Program-made: the position numbers and the translations under genes
Part shown: positions 19,404 to 28,930 of the stretch, one piece after another
Position numbering within the stretch: the stretch's first letter is position 1
How the letters are laid out: every line of letters starts with the position of its first letter
Source: Asticcacaulis sp. AND118
Lineage (GTDB): Bacteria; Pseudomonadota; Alphaproteobacteria; Caulobacterales; Caulobacteraceae
Direction: 5' to 3'
DNA length: 64,000 nucleotides
Assembly: GCF_020535245.1 (NCBI RefSeq)
Contig: NZ_CP084910.1
Span: 1,836,501-1,900,500, forward strand
The notes under the pieces: model-generated
What the model was told of the DNA's origin: nothing
Databases searched by the model: none
Seen by the model: only the letters and a program-made list of their open reading frames with translations

Positions 19404-20318
19404 GCGTGCCGCGACAAAGGCGTCGATAGCCGCCGTATAGGGACCGGGTGCGCCGACGAGGCGGTTGATCTCCTCGTGCGTCTTGGCCTCCTTCTGCACC
19501 GGTGCGGGCTTGCCCAGCTTCTGCATGGCCGTGCGGAGGGTCTGGGCCTGATCGCAGGGCTTGTCCGGGCGTTTGGTCGAACAGACGATCATCATCGGCA
19601 CGGCCTGCGGCGTCAGGCGGGCCAGAGGCGAGGCCTGCGGCCAACGCTTAGGATCGGAGCCGAAGGCTTCGGTATAGAATTTCGGCAGGCGCTTCTGCTG
19701 CATAGTCGCCTGAAGGTCCATGGTCGCCGAATCCAGCACCACCGTCCCGGCCCACAACCGACCGCCCTTCGCCGTCACCACCGACGGATCGGCCGAGGTC
19801 ACGGCCACCAGTTGCGCCCCGGCGCTGTGCCCCATCAGGACCAGGCGCGAGGCGTCCCCGCCCCACGCCACTGCGTTCTTCTGCACAAAGGCCAGAGCCG
19901 TGGCGATGTCATCGGCCTGTGCATAGGCGTCGGCCTGCGGCAGCAGACGATAATTGACGCTGACGAAGACATAGCCCTTGGGCAGCCAGTGTTTCAGCTT
20001 GTTCTCGACCGAACCGGTATTGGCCTTGTCGCCGATTTTCCACGCCCCTCCATGCACCATGACGATCATCGGCGCGTTGTGGGCATCGGCGGGCCGGTAG
20101 ACATCGACGGCCTGCAAGGTGGCGCTACCGTAGCTCAGGGTCTGCTTCGTCGCGCCGGGCGCTATGGCCTGCAGATCGATGGGGCGTTCTTCCTTCGCCT
20201 TCTTGTCCTGAAGCTTTTCGATGCGCCGCTCTTTCAGGCGCTCGCGCAGCGGTCCCTGTGCATGAGCGGGCACCGTGGCCACCATCAACAGGCTCAGCAA
20301 TACGGGGGTCAGGCGCAT
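19386..20318 (-). CDS. Secreted alpha/beta hydrolase (esterase, BD-FAE/lipase-like)
   Basis: A 310-residue protein with a signal peptide (cut after AHA), then a charged Lys/Glu/Arg-rich linker (about residues 24-46) and an alpha/beta-hydrolase domain. HGGAW is the oxyanion-hole motif and GHSAG holds the nucleophile serine. The acid and base residues are probably the Asp near the C-terminal third and His of KTHEE. Related enzymes deacylate plant cell-wall sugars or small esters, which would fit the neighbouring pectate lyase, but the substrate cannot be read from sequence. Confidence 0.82.
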   Translation of the reverse strand: MRLTPVLLSLLMVATVPAHAQGPLRERLKERRIEKLQDKKAKEERPIDLQAIAPGATKQTLSYGSATLQAVDVYRPADAHNAPMIVMVHGGAWKIGDKANTGSVENKLKHWLPKGYVFVSVNYRLLPQADAYAQADDIATALAFVQKNAVAWGGDASRLVLMGHSAGAQLVAVTSADPSVVTAKGGRLWAGTVVLDSATMDLQATMQQKRLPKFYTEAFGSDPKRWPQASPLARLTPQAVPMMIVCSTKRPDKPCDQAQTLRTAMQKLGKPAPVQKEAKTHEEINRLVGAPGPYTAAIDAFVAARLGAGK

Positions 20319-20429
20319 GGGTGTCTCCGTTCAGGTCTCATCCTGTTACGCGTCGATGTTTTCCCGCCCTGCGTTGGTGGCGGAATTTTGATCCCGTGCT
20401 AGTTTGCAACAAAACACAGGGGACACACC

Positions 20430-21644
20430 ATGAAGAGACGGCTCTGCCTTATCGCCGCACTGGCCTTGTCGGCCTGCGTCACCGGACCTGTGGCCACCCC
20501 TTCCGCGCCCTCGCTGAGCGGCTTTGGCGACGCCATCCATCACTGGCAGAACAGGAACGGCAAGGCCTATGCCCGCCATGCCGATGACGATGTCACGGCC
20601 ATCGCCGATAATCTTCTTCTGTTGCAAAGGGATAATGGCGGGTGGATTGAAAACCGAGACCCGGCGCGCATCCTGACGCCGGAAGAAAAAGCGACGGTCT
20701 TAAAAGAAAAGAGCGATCCGGCCTTCAGCTTCGACAACCGCAATATCTATACGCAGGTCGACTATCTGATGGCGGTCTATGAACGGACGCAGAAGGCCGC
20801 CTATCGCGACGCGGCCCTGCGTGGCCTCGATCTCATCCTGTCGCAGCAGATCAAGACCTGCGGTGGCTGGCCCCACAGCGTACCGGCCAAGAGCAGCTTT
20901 CATGACAAGATAACCATGGCCGATGAGGTGACATCGGGCAATCTGCACCTGCTGCGTCGCATCAGCACAGGCGAATATCCTTTTGATTCTGTGAATAAAT
21001 ATTTACGTAAGCAGGCCGCATCGGCGGTGGCCGCTGGCGATGCCTGCCTGCTCAGGCTGCAAATCCGTCAGAACGGGCAGCTCACCGGCTGGGCCGGTCA
21101 GTACGATCCCGTGACCTTGCAGCCCGTCAAAGGGCGCAGCTTTGAACTGGTGTCGATTGTCTCTCAGGAAAGCGTGGAAAATACCCGCTATCTGATGTCC
21201 ATCCCGAACCCCTCGCCTGAGGTGATTGCCGCGGTCGATGGCGCGGTGGCGTGGATGAAGCGCTCGGCCATCCGCGGCAAACGGCTGGAGACCTTCGCCC
21301 TGCCCGCCCCGGTCAAGTACGACTATCACACGGCGACCATCGATAACCGACTGGTGGATGATCCCTCCGCGCCGCCACTGTGGGCGCGGTTCTATGATAT
21401 CATCGACAATTCGGTGATCCTGGCCAACCGCGACGGCGTGCGGGTCGCTACCTATGCCGACATCCACCCGGAACGCCGCTCAGGCTATGGCTGGTATGGT
21501 CAGTGGCCAAAAGAATTGATCACCGAATTGTATCCGATGTGGTCAAAGTGCCATTGCCGTATCGAGACTATCCCACTTACGCCGGAACAGAAGAAAACGT
21601 TGGAGAAAATCGCCAAGGACATGAAGTCGAGAAACCCAAACTAA
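20430..21644 (+). CDS. Pectate lyase family PL10, lipoprotein
   Basis: A 404-residue protein with a lipoprotein signal (LALSAC, Cys16). PL10 features include LLLQRDNGGWIENRDP near the N-terminus, GGWPHSVP and PLWARFYDI toward the C-terminus. Family members cleave polygalacturonate by beta-elimination using Ca2+. Anchoring at the outer membrane or periplasm suits processing of pectin oligomers. The gene faces the M61 peptidase gene across a short hairpin. Family confidence is good; activity is inferred. Confidence 0.85.
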   Translation: MKRRLCLIAALALSACVTGPVATPSAPSLSGFGDAIHHWQNRNGKAYARHADDDVTAIADNLLLLQRDNGGWIENRDPARILTPEEKATVLKEKSDPAFSFDNRNIYTQVDYLMAVYERTQKAAYRDAALRGLDLILSQQIKTCGGWPHSVPAKSSFHDKITMADEVTSGNLHLLRRISTGEYPFDSVNKYLRKQAASAVAAGDACLLRLQIRQNGQLTGWAGQYDPVTLQPVKGRSFELVSIVSQESVENTRYLMSIPNPSPEVIAAVDGAVAWMKRSAIRGKRLETFALPAPVKYDYHTATIDNRLVDDPSAPPLWARFYDIIDNSVILANRDGVRVATYADIHPERRSGYGWYGQWPKELITELYPMWSKCHCRIETIPLTPEQKKTLEKIAKDMKSRNPN

Positions 21645-21649
21645 CGGGT

Positions 21650-21668
21650 GCAGGGGCCGTGCCCCTGC
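21650..21668. terminator. Hairpin between convergent PL10 and M61 genes
   Basis: GCAGGGGC/GCCCCTGC with a 3-base loop fills the 24-bp gap between two stop codons. T-rich sequence follows on the plus strand inside the M61 coding end. A closely similar hairpin lies beyond clpA at 28903-28922. Confidence 0.7.
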
Positions 21669-23597
21669 CTACTTCTTTTCGGCCAGAATATCGTCCAGAT
21701 AGGCCTTCTTGCCGTCGATCCTGTCGAGGCGCGGATAGCGCAGGCCGCCCTTATAGTCGAGGGTCACCGTCTTATAGGTCTTGCCGCGCTTGATCAGCAG
21801 TTCGACCGGCTTGCCATCGGCCTTGGCAGCGTCGGTGATGGCGGTCTTGATGCCCTCGGCCTCATAGGCGGCGCCGTTGACGGCAATCACGCTCATGCCC
21901 TGCCCCAGTCCCGCCTTGAAGGCCGGACTGTCCCAGAAGACGCTGCTGATCTCACCGGTGGCGTTTAGCGATAGTCCCAGAGAATAGCTCAGGTCCGTGG
22001 TCTTCAGCTTCTTCTCGCGCGCCTTGAACCAGTCGGTCGGCGTGTCGCTATAGGTCAGCCTGTAGCCGCCGCGCTCCAGACCGTCGAGGAAGGTGCCCTG
22101 AGACGTCTCGTTGACGCGGGTCTTGAGGAACGTGTCCCAGTCATAGGCGTAGACGCTGTTGAGCGCGGCCACCACGTCCTTGAACTCATAGGTTTCCGGC
22201 GTCCACGAACCGTCCTTGACGCCGAAGAACAGCCCCGCGAAATCGTCCAGAGACTTCTTGTTGTTGGTCTTTTCGCGGATCAGGGTGTCGGCGTCGAGCC
22301 AGATGAGCAGGCCGACATTGTAATAGTCTTCGTTGCGCTGCTGGCTCAGCCAGTTCTTGGGCTGACGCGCCGAAAGGATCGGGTCGTTGGTGGTGTCGAC
22401 CAGCGGCCGCCACTGCGAACCGGAGAAGTTGTCGTACTGGGCGGCGATGAGCGCGATGGCTTGCTTCGCCTGCTCCGGCGTGTACAATCCCGAACGCGCC
22501 GACAGGACGTAACCCCAGAACTGCGTCTGGCCTTCATAGACCCACAGCAGGCTGTTGCGCATGGGAGTGTGGAAGTCGGGATTATAGAGATCGGCGCCGC
22601 GGCGGAACTTGCCGTCCCACGAATGGGTGAATTCGTGCGCCAGCAGGTCACGCCCGACATAGGCCGTCTTCCAGTCGGTAAAATAGTTGGAATCGTGCCC
22701 GTTCTCAGACGAGCGATGATGCTCAAGCCCGATATCTCCCATCTCTTCCGACAGATGGACCAGAAAGTCGTAGTGGTCGTAATGCTGCGATTTGAAGACC
22801 TTCACCGCCTGCGCCACCATCTTCTTGTGGATGGCGATCTGCTCGTCCGTGGTCGCCAGATCGCCCGGCTTGTCGGCAAAGACGTGCATGCGCACCGGCA
22901 CCTTCGTATCGATGCTGAGGTCGAAGCTCTTGCTGAACCTGCCGGCGAACATCGGCGAATCGATGAAGTGCTCATAGGGCAGCGGCTTGAAGGTCACGGT
23001 GCCGTCAGCATTTTTCGACGCGACGTCCAGCGCCGCCGCATAGGCCCAGCCTTCCGGCAGTTTCAGCGTCAGTTCGACCGGCACGCGCGTCACGGCATAG
23101 CCTGCCGGATACATGGACAGATTTTCCCACTGCAGGTTGGCCATCACATCGGTGACGACGACGCGCCCCGCCGTGGTGGTCATGGGGCTCAGGAAGTCGA
23201 ACTCTGCCACGACTTCCTTCGCGCCGGCAGGCACGTCGATATGAAAGGCCGTAACTTCAACGGGATCGCGCTGCCACTTCAGATTCTGACCGCCGGCGGA
23301 AAAGCGTACATTGGCGATCTTGTCGGCCTGCGGGCGCGGCGCATGCTTGCCGGGCAGCCAGCGCGGCATGATCAGGGTGAAGGGCCCCGCCTTGTCCACC
23401 GGCACGACCTGACGCACGCGCATGACGCGTTGCTCGGTATCGGTGGCGTCGACATAGACCTTCAGCGTGCCGGGATAGTCGACCTGCGCCGAAGCCGGCA
23501 GCGGCGGGGGCAAGGGTGCAGAGACCTGAGCCGAAACCGGAGCCGCAAACAGAACCGTCGCCAGTGCGGCTGCGCTGACCATCATGCCTTTTTTCAT
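21669..23597 (-). CDS. M61 family glycyl aminopeptidase with PDZ domain
   Basis: A 642-residue exported protein (signal peptide cut after VSA). It has an N-terminal beta-sandwich, a gluzincin catalytic core and a C-terminal PDZ domain (about residues 530-620). The zinc site is HEFTH at 321-325 with the third ligand probably Glu355 (WVYEGQ). M61 enzymes remove N-terminal glycine or alanine from peptides in the periplasm. All expected parts are present. Confidence 0.93.
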   Translation of the reverse strand: MKKGMMVSAAALATVLFAAPVSAQVSAPLPPPLPASAQVDYPGTLKVYVDATDTEQRVMRVRQVVPVDKAGPFTLIMPRWLPGKHAPRPQADKIANVRFSAGGQNLKWQRDPVEVTAFHIDVPAGAKEVVAEFDFLSPMTTTAGRVVVTDVMANLQWENLSMYPAGYAVTRVPVELTLKLPEGWAYAAALDVASKNADGTVTFKPLPYEHFIDSPMFAGRFSKSFDLSIDTKVPVRMHVFADKPGDLATTDEQIAIHKKMVAQAVKVFKSQHYDHYDFLVHLSEEMGDIGLEHHRSSENGHDSNYFTDWKTAYVGRDLLAHEFTHSWDGKFRRGADLYNPDFHTPMRNSLLWVYEGQTQFWGYVLSARSGLYTPEQAKQAIALIAAQYDNFSGSQWRPLVDTTNDPILSARQPKNWLSQQRNEDYYNVGLLIWLDADTLIREKTNNKKSLDDFAGLFFGVKDGSWTPETYEFKDVVAALNSVYAYDWDTFLKTRVNETSQGTFLDGLERGGYRLTYSDTPTDWFKAREKKLKTTDLSYSLGLSLNATGEISSVFWDSPAFKAGLGQGMSVIAVNGAAYEAEGIKTAITDAAKADGKPVELLIKRGKTYKTVTLDYKGGLRYPRLDRIDGKKAYLDDILAEKK

Positions 23598-23716
23598 CGA
23601 CGCTACCCTTTATAGTGCTTTGCGCCGGACACTAATGAGGCACATACCGCCTTGTAAAGTCATAATTGTTTCAAACGAAAGCTTGCACCCGCTTCAACCG
23701 TTTGCAGCGAGGTCGC

Positions 23717-24136
23717 CTAACCGGCGGGCAGGGTCTCGATAAACGCCCCGCCGCTCAGCGTCTTGTGCACCGGGCATTTGGCGGCGACATCGAGCAGTCT
23801 TTGGCGCTGTTCTTCGGTCAGTTGATCGCCGGTCAGCGTCACCGATTTACGAAAGATGTCGGCCTTGCCCGACTCGTGCCCGGCGACCTTTTCGTACGTC
23901 AGTTCGACCGCCACATGCACCAGTGGCCAGCCCTTCTGTTTGGCGTACCACCGTACCGTCATCGCCGTACATTCGCCCAACGCCGTCGTCAGATAGTCGT
24001 AGGGCGAAGGGGCGAGGTTCAGCCCGCCCTTCGCGACGGGTTCGTCTCCGCTCAGGCGATGACCACTGACCTCGATGGCAACGCTGAATTCGGAAATATG
24101 GGTCTCTTCGACCCGTGCGGTAATACGGTCGCTCAT
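23717..24136 (-). CDS. OsmC family protein
   Basis: A 139-residue OsmC/Ohr-fold protein. A conserved Cys lies in ALGECTAMTVRWYA and a second in AAKCPVHKTL, the two-cysteine pattern of thiol peroxidases that reduce organic hydroperoxides. It is coupled to the upstream pirin gene, whose TGA overlaps the double ATG start. The second ATG (24136) is better spaced from GGTGG and is used here. The pirin-OsmC pairing suggests a shared role under redox or electrophile stress, which is inference. Confidence 0.9.
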   Translation of the reverse strand: MSDRITARVEETHISEFSVAIEVSGHRLSGDEPVAKGGLNLAPSPYDYLTTALGECTAMTVRWYAKQKGWPLVHVAVELTYEKVAGHESGKADIFRKSVTLTGDQLTEEQRQRLLDVAAKCPVHKTLSGGAFIETLPAG

Positions 24137-25008
24137 CATTCCACCGGCAACGGGATGAATTCGATTTCGTCGCCCGGCACCTTGGGGAAACGTCCTTCGC
24201 GCCAGTCGGCCTTGGCCTGCTCGATGCGCTCTTTGCGCGACGAGACGAAGTTCCAGTAGATATGACGTTCGGTGAAGGGCTCCCCACCGACCAGGGCCAG
24301 TTGCGCCTGGCTGTCCGTCGACACGCTGACCGTCGCACCGGGCGTAAGAATAGCCATATGGAAGGCCTCAACCGGCGCGCCGTTGACCGTGACGCTGCCC
24401 GAAACGACGTAAAGCCCGCGTTCTTCGACATGGTCCGGCAGAACCAGCGTCTGACCGGCCTGCAAACGGGCTTCGAGATAGAGCGTTTCGGCATAGGTCT
24501 TGACCGGCGAGGTGACGCCGTAAGCCGCGCCCATCATCACGCGCACCGGCACGCCCTCGACCTCAAGCGCCGGAATTTCCTCGGCATCGTAGTGGAAGAA
24601 GGCCGCATCGATCTCTTCATCGGCTTCCGGCAGGGCGTGCCACAGTTGCAGGCCGTGCAGGTTGCGCGTCGTATCTATCCCTTCCAGCGGCTCGCGCTCG
24701 GAATGGACGATACCCTTGCCCGCCACCATCAGATTGATGGCGCCCGGCGAGATGACCTCGTCCGAGCCCAGCGAGTCGCGATGGTGGATATGGCCTTCGA
24801 ACAGATAGGTAACGGTGGCCAGATTGATGTGCGGATGCGGGCGGACATTGGTGCCCTTGTCCGGTTCGAACATCGCCGGTCCCATATGGTCGAAGAATAT
24901 CCACGGCCCGACCATGCGGTGTTTGGCAAACGGCAGGATGCGCTTGACGGTGAAGCCGCCGAGATCCTTTTCGCGCGGCGGAATGAGAAGTGCGATGGCG
25001 TCGGACAT
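24136..25008 (-). CDS. Pirin family protein
   Basis: A 290-residue bicupin. The metal-binding pattern of the N-terminal cupin is present: PHPHINLATVTYLFEG and HRDSLG, followed by the pirin-typical MVAGKGIVHSER and GLQLWHALP. Bacterial pirins are Fe-binding; some have quercetinase activity and some bind enzymes of central metabolism. First of a two-gene unit with osmC. The frame begins at a good ATG (MSDAIALL). Confidence 0.92.
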   Translation of the reverse strand: MSDAIALLIPPREKDLGGFTVKRILPFAKHRMVGPWIFFDHMGPAMFEPDKGTNVRPHPHINLATVTYLFEGHIHHRDSLGSDEVISPGAINLMVAGKGIVHSEREPLEGIDTTRNLHGLQLWHALPEADEEIDAAFFHYDAEEIPALEVEGVPVRVMMGAAYGVTSPVKTYAETLYLEARLQAGQTLVLPDHVEERGLYVVSGSVTVNGAPVEAFHMAILTPGATVSVSTDSQAQLALVGGEPFTERHIYWNFVSSRKERIEQAKADWREGRFPKVPGDEIEFIPLPVE

Positions 25009-25237
25009 TTGTAGCCCCCGGTGATACGTTTTGACGAAGGCTTACGCCGTTTCCCCGCACGGGTCATGTAAAATTTTGCCCTCGAAATCGGGCGCTGACG
25101 GGAAACGCATCGCCAATATCGCTCACCGTTGTTATGCGATAAACAAACAGGGGGTCGTGCTGATAACGGATACGCCAGGCGCATACCGACAAAACGTCGA
25201 TAGCGTCGCCTTACGATAATTGTCAGGAAAAGAAAAT

Positions 25238-25311
25238 TGGCTGGGGAACTAGGACTCGAACCTAGAATGACGGTACCAAAAACCGGAGTGTTACCATTAC
25301 ACCATTCCCCA
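25238..25311 (-). tRNA. tRNA-Gln (anticodon TTG)
   Basis: The minus strand folds as a complete 74-nt cloverleaf. The acceptor is TGGGGAA/TTCCCCA with discriminator G and an encoded CCA. The anticodon loop TTTTGGT has anticodon TTG, and the T-loop is GGTTCGAGTCC. The discriminator G is typical of tRNA-Gln. An inverted repeat (AAGTCTT/AAGACTT, 25325-25341) lies just upstream of the 5' end. Confidence 0.97.
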
Positions 25312-25391
25312 GCAGGTCTTTAAGAAGTCTTTGAAAGACTTGCTGCCCACGCTTGTCTCAGCGAGAGGGCGCTTCACTAACCCAAGCTTTT

Positions 25392-25913
25392 ATGACATGC
25401 AATCCCCCCTTTGAAATTTTCCCCAACTTCTCTGATTTCATGCCGCCTCACCTCGATCCTGCCGTTCAGGCCTATAATCGTCTGATGGCCAATAGCTTCC
25501 GGCGTTTTACCGGGCAGGACATGGCCGGCAATGCCGGCACCCTGACCGATTCCGAACTGGCTGACGCCCTGTTTCAGGCGCCGCAGGCCATCGTCTCGCA
25601 CGGGACCGAGGCCGATCCGGTTTTCCGCTACGCCAATGCGCAGGCGCTCGCTTTATGGGAGATGGAGTGGAAGGCCTTTACCCGCCTGCCCTCGCGCCAT
25701 TCCGCCGAGGGCGACAGCGGCATCCAGTCCGATCGCAATGACCTGCTCAGGGCGGCACTGGCGCAGGGACACGTCGATCATTACACCGGCATACGCGTCT
25801 CAGCCTCAGGGCGACGCTTTCATATAGAAGACACCGTCTTGTGGAACGTCGTCGATGAAGCCGGCATCCGTTACGGTCAGGCCGCCTTTATCCGCCGCTG
25901 GACCTTCCTGTAA
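25392..25913 (+). CDS. MEKHLA domain-containing protein (PAS-like)
   Basis: About 173 residues. The fold signatures of the bacterial MEKHLA family are visible: ALFQAPQAIVSHGTEADPVFRYAN and ALALWEMEW, then a C-terminal strand region RFHIEDTVLWNVVDE. The domain is PAS-like and presumed to sense or bind something, but no function is established. The start is uncertain: ATG at 25392 or 25440, neither with a clear Shine-Dalgarno. The family usually begins near the second. Confidence 0.75.
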   Translation: MTCNPPFEIFPNFSDFMPPHLDPAVQAYNRLMANSFRRFTGQDMAGNAGTLTDSELADALFQAPQAIVSHGTEADPVFRYANAQALALWEMEWKAFTRLPSRHSAEGDSGIQSDRNDLLRAALAQGHVDHYTGIRVSASGRRFHIEDTVLWNVVDEAGIRYGQAAFIRRWTFL

Positions 25914-25974
25914 TCCCCGCGATATTCCGCCCCCCCCCTTTCATGACAAGGGGCTTTGTGATAGCTCCCGCCGC

Positions 25975-26847
25975 ATGTCCCAGCCCGCTTACGTCATCGC
26001 CGCCTTCTACCATTTCTTCGATTTCCCCGATTTCGCAGCGCAGCAGACGCCGCTGCTCGAACGGCTGAAAGGGCTTGGCATCAAGGGCTCGCTGCTGATC
26101 ACCTCCGAAGGAGTCAACTCGACTCTGGCCGGCACGCGCGAGGCCATCGACAGCTTTCTGCATTACCTCCAGACCGAACTGATAGGCGAACCGATCGTGT
26201 GGAAGGAGTCCTATGCCGACACCCAGCCCTTCGGTAAGGTGCGGGTGCGGCTCAAGAAAGAGACGATTTCGCTGGGTGAGCCCGTCAATCTCGGCAAGCG
26301 CGGCCACTATGTCGAACCGAAGGACTGGAACGACCTGATCCGCCGCAACGACGTGGTCATTCTCGACACGCGCAACGATTACGAGGTCAATCTCGGCACG
26401 TTCAAAGGCGCGATCGATCCGAAAATCCCGACCTTCAAATTCCTGCCTGAATGGACGCGCCAGAACGCCGGACAGTTCAAAGGCAAGACAATCGCCACCT
26501 TCTGCACCGGCGGCATCCGCTGCGAGAAGTACACCGCCTGGATGATGGATAACGGTTTCGATGACGTCTATCACCTCAAGGGCGGCATTCTGCAGTATTT
26601 CGAGGACGTGCCCGCCGAAGAGTCGCTGTGGGACGGTGAATGCTTCGTCTTCGATGAGCGCATCGCCGTCGACCACAGCCTCAAGCCGTCGGAGACCGCG
26701 ACCCTCTGTCTCTATTGCGACCACGCCCTGACCGAGGCCGATCAGAAGAGCCCGCTTTATGAAAAGGGCGTGTCCTGCCCGCACTGCCACGGCGATCCGA
26801 AATACCAGCACGACCGCGAGCCGGCGGCCGGACGTACCAAATTCTGA
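25975..26847 (+). CDS. trhO: tRNA uridine-34 hydroxylase (rhodanese-domain TrhO/YceA)
   Basis: A 290-residue protein with an N-terminal acylphosphatase-like domain, a central rhodanese domain and a C-terminal Cys-rich segment. The active-site loop is C177-TGGIR-C183 followed by EKYTAWM. TrhO makes 5-hydroxyuridine at the wobble position of several tRNAs using O2. The ATG at 25975 gives the normal N-terminus (MSQPAYVIAAFYHF). The C-terminal Cys pairs (CLYCDH, CPHCHG) are also typical. Confidence 0.93.
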   Translation: MSQPAYVIAAFYHFFDFPDFAAQQTPLLERLKGLGIKGSLLITSEGVNSTLAGTREAIDSFLHYLQTELIGEPIVWKESYADTQPFGKVRVRLKKETISLGEPVNLGKRGHYVEPKDWNDLIRRNDVVILDTRNDYEVNLGTFKGAIDPKIPTFKFLPEWTRQNAGQFKGKTIATFCTGGIRCEKYTAWMMDNGFDDVYHLKGGILQYFEDVPAEESLWDGECFVFDERIAVDHSLKPSETATLCLYCDHALTEADQKSPLYEKGVSCPHCHGDPKYQHDREPAAGRTKF

Positions 26848-26992
26848 TGTCCGGCGAACGCACTCATTACACGGTCTTCATTTGACCTTATCGTTCGGGG
26901 CGCTATTGTGCGCGTGAGTGCGCGTGCGCCGTCTATTGTGGTCATGGCGCATATTTTATCGCTGCACCCATTCGGGGGATGACGTTCGACAC

Positions 26993-28771
26993 ATGAAACA
27001 GTTCTTCATTACGGTTGGCGCCGTATTCGCAGCCTTCGTGCTGTTCTTCGTCGGCGTGCCCTTCCTGCTGATCACCATGATCGCCGCCGCGTCCAAGCCG
27101 ACGACCCCTTCGGCCATCACGCTGGTGGTCGATCTGCGCGAAGGCCTGACCGATCAGACGCGGCCCGATCCGTTCGCTTTCCTCACCGGCCGCCCTCTGT
27201 CGACCATGGACATCGTCACCTCGCTCTATCACGCGGCGGACGACGGCAAAGTGAAATCGGTGCTGATCCGCCTGCCCGAAGGCGGGCTGATGCCGGCCGC
27301 AGCGCAGGAAATCCGCACCGCCGTGCGCTATGTCCGCAGCAAGAACAAGCCCGTCTACGCCCATTCGCAGGGCCTCTATCCCTCGACCATGGTGCTGGCC
27401 TCCTACACGGTGGGTACGGCGGCGACCGAATTCTGGATGCAGCCGCGGTCGTCCTTCCAGGTCACGGGCATCTCGACCGAAGAAGTCTTCCTCAAGCGGG
27501 CCTTCGACAAGTACGGCATCAATCCGCAGTTCCAGCAGCGCTATGAATACAAGAACGCCGTCAACCCCTACCTGCAAAGCGACTTCACCCCGGCGCACCG
27601 CGAAGCCACCCTGTCGTGGATGGGCTCGGTCTACGACTCGCTGATCAGCGACGCCGCCACCGACCGCAAGGACGCGAAGCTGGACGCCGCCAAGCTCAAG
27701 ACCGTGCTCGAAGCTGGTCCCTACAGCGCCGAACAGGCCAAGGAACTGGGCCTGATCACCCATCTCGGTCAGGTGCAGGAAATCGAGGAAGCCGCCAAGG
27801 CCAAGGGCGGCACCGATACGCAACTGATGGACATTCAGTCCTACGCCGCCACCGTCACCTCTTCGGGCAGCCAGACCATCGCAGTCATCAATGGCGAAGG
27901 TCCGATCATGACCGGCAAGGGTCAGGGCGGCGGCTTCGGCAGCGAAGCCCAGATGCTCTCCGACGATGTGGCTCAGGCCTTCTACGACGCGGTGGACAAC
28001 GACAAGGTCAAGGCCATCGTCTTCCGCGTGTCTTCACCCGGCGGTTCGGATACCGCTTCGGAACAGATTTCGCGCGCCCTCGCCTACGCCAAGAAGTCCG
28101 GCAAGCCGGTCGTCGTCTCCATGGGCGACTACGCCGCTTCGGGCGGTTACTGGGTCTCGGCGGGCGCCAACGCCATCGTCGCCAATCCGACCACCCTCAC
28201 CGGCTCGATCGGTGTCTATGGCGGCAAGATGGCCATCGGTGAGGCGGCATCGCGCTTCGGCGTCGACTTCCGCCAGATCGGCGTGGGATCGGACTTCGCC
28301 GGCGCCTATTCGGCCGGTCAGCCGTTCAGCGAAAAGCAGACCGCGGCCATCTCCAACTGGATGGACAGCATCTATAACGCCTTCATCACCCATGTCGCCG
28401 AGGGCCGCAAGCTGGCTCCGGAGCGCGTGCGTGAGATCGCCAAGGGCCGTGTCTGGACCGGCGCTCAGGCCAAGCAACTGGGCCTCGTCGATGACACCGG
28501 CGGCTTCTACGCCGCCGTGGCCAAGGCCAAGCAACTGGCCAAGATTGGCGACGACGTGAAGGTCAAGCTGGTCAGCTATCCCAACAACAAGTCGCCCTTC
28601 GCCATGTTCGGCAAGGGTGTCGAGGCCAGCGCCAAGGGCTTCGAGGCCCTGTCCTTCCTCGGCTGGGCTTCGAGCGACCCGCGCGCCCAGATGATCATGA
28701 AGGAAGCCCGTGACGCCCGACTGCGCGAACAAGGCGCCAGCGTCCTGGCCCCGGAGCCCTACGCACCGTAA
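26993..28771 (+). CDS. sppA: Signal peptide peptidase SppA, 67K type
   Basis: A 592-residue tandem S49 protease with an N-terminal membrane helix (about residues 1-30) and two ClpP-like domains facing the periplasm. By alignment with the E. coli enzyme from memory, the catalytic Lys is Lys187 (YEYKNAVNPY) and the nucleophile is Ser383 (YAASGGYW). It degrades leftover signal peptides in the inner membrane. The ATG at 26993 (MKQFFITVGA) directly begins the anchor. The gene ends in a long 26-bp stem terminator. Confidence 0.94.
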   Translation: MKQFFITVGAVFAAFVLFFVGVPFLLITMIAAASKPTTPSAITLVVDLREGLTDQTRPDPFAFLTGRPLSTMDIVTSLYHAADDGKVKSVLIRLPEGGLMPAAAQEIRTAVRYVRSKNKPVYAHSQGLYPSTMVLASYTVGTAATEFWMQPRSSFQVTGISTEEVFLKRAFDKYGINPQFQQRYEYKNAVNPYLQSDFTPAHREATLSWMGSVYDSLISDAATDRKDAKLDAAKLKTVLEAGPYSAEQAKELGLITHLGQVQEIEEAAKAKGGTDTQLMDIQSYAATVTSSGSQTIAVINGEGPIMTGKGQGGGFGSEAQMLSDDVAQAFYDAVDNDKVKAIVFRVSSPGGSDTASEQISRALAYAKKSGKPVVVSMGDYAASGGYWVSAGANAIVANPTTLTGSIGVYGGKMAIGEAASRFGVDFRQIGVGSDFAGAYSAGQPFSEKQTAAISNWMDSIYNAFITHVAEGRKLAPERVREIAKGRVWTGAQAKQLGLVDDTGGFYAAVAKAKQLAKIGDDVKVKLVSYPNNKSPFAMFGKGVEASAKGFEALSFLGWASSDPRAQMIMKEARDARLREQGASVLAPEPYAP

Positions 28772-28784
28772 GGGCGGGGCTCAT

Positions 28785-28841
28785 TTTTGAACAAAAAGAA
28801 ACCCTCCGGATTTGCTCCGGAGGGTTTCTTTTTGTTCAAAA
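28785..28841. terminator. Long bidirectional terminator after sppA
   Basis: A perfect 26-bp stem (28785-28810 with 28816-28841) and 5-base loop. The GC core CCCTCCGGA is flanked by AAAAAGAAA and TTTCTTTTT on the two sides, so it can end transcripts in both directions. Confidence 0.92.
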
Positions 28842-28844
28842 GAT

Positions 28845-28922
28845 GTGGGGTCACGGACCCCACACCCCATAACTTTAAGTCATTTACTCCCCGTAATGGG
28901 GTGCAGGGGGCCAGCCCCCTGC
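28845..28922 (-). terminator. Two further hairpins beyond clpA
   Basis: GTGGGGTC/GACCCCAC (28845-28863) and GCAGGGGGC/GCCCCCTGC (28903-28922) lie between the sppA terminator and the clpA stop. The second is 8 bases past the clpA stop. Neither has a strong T-tract, so they may be RNA 3'-end stabilisers more than terminators. Confidence 0.6.
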
Positions 28923-28930
28923 GTCTTTTC

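Noticed and set aside
25325-25341. AAGTCTT/AAGACTT inverted repeat upstream of tRNA-Gln as a regulatory site
   Set aside because: A 7-bp inverted repeat can occur by chance and no regulator or second copy supports it.
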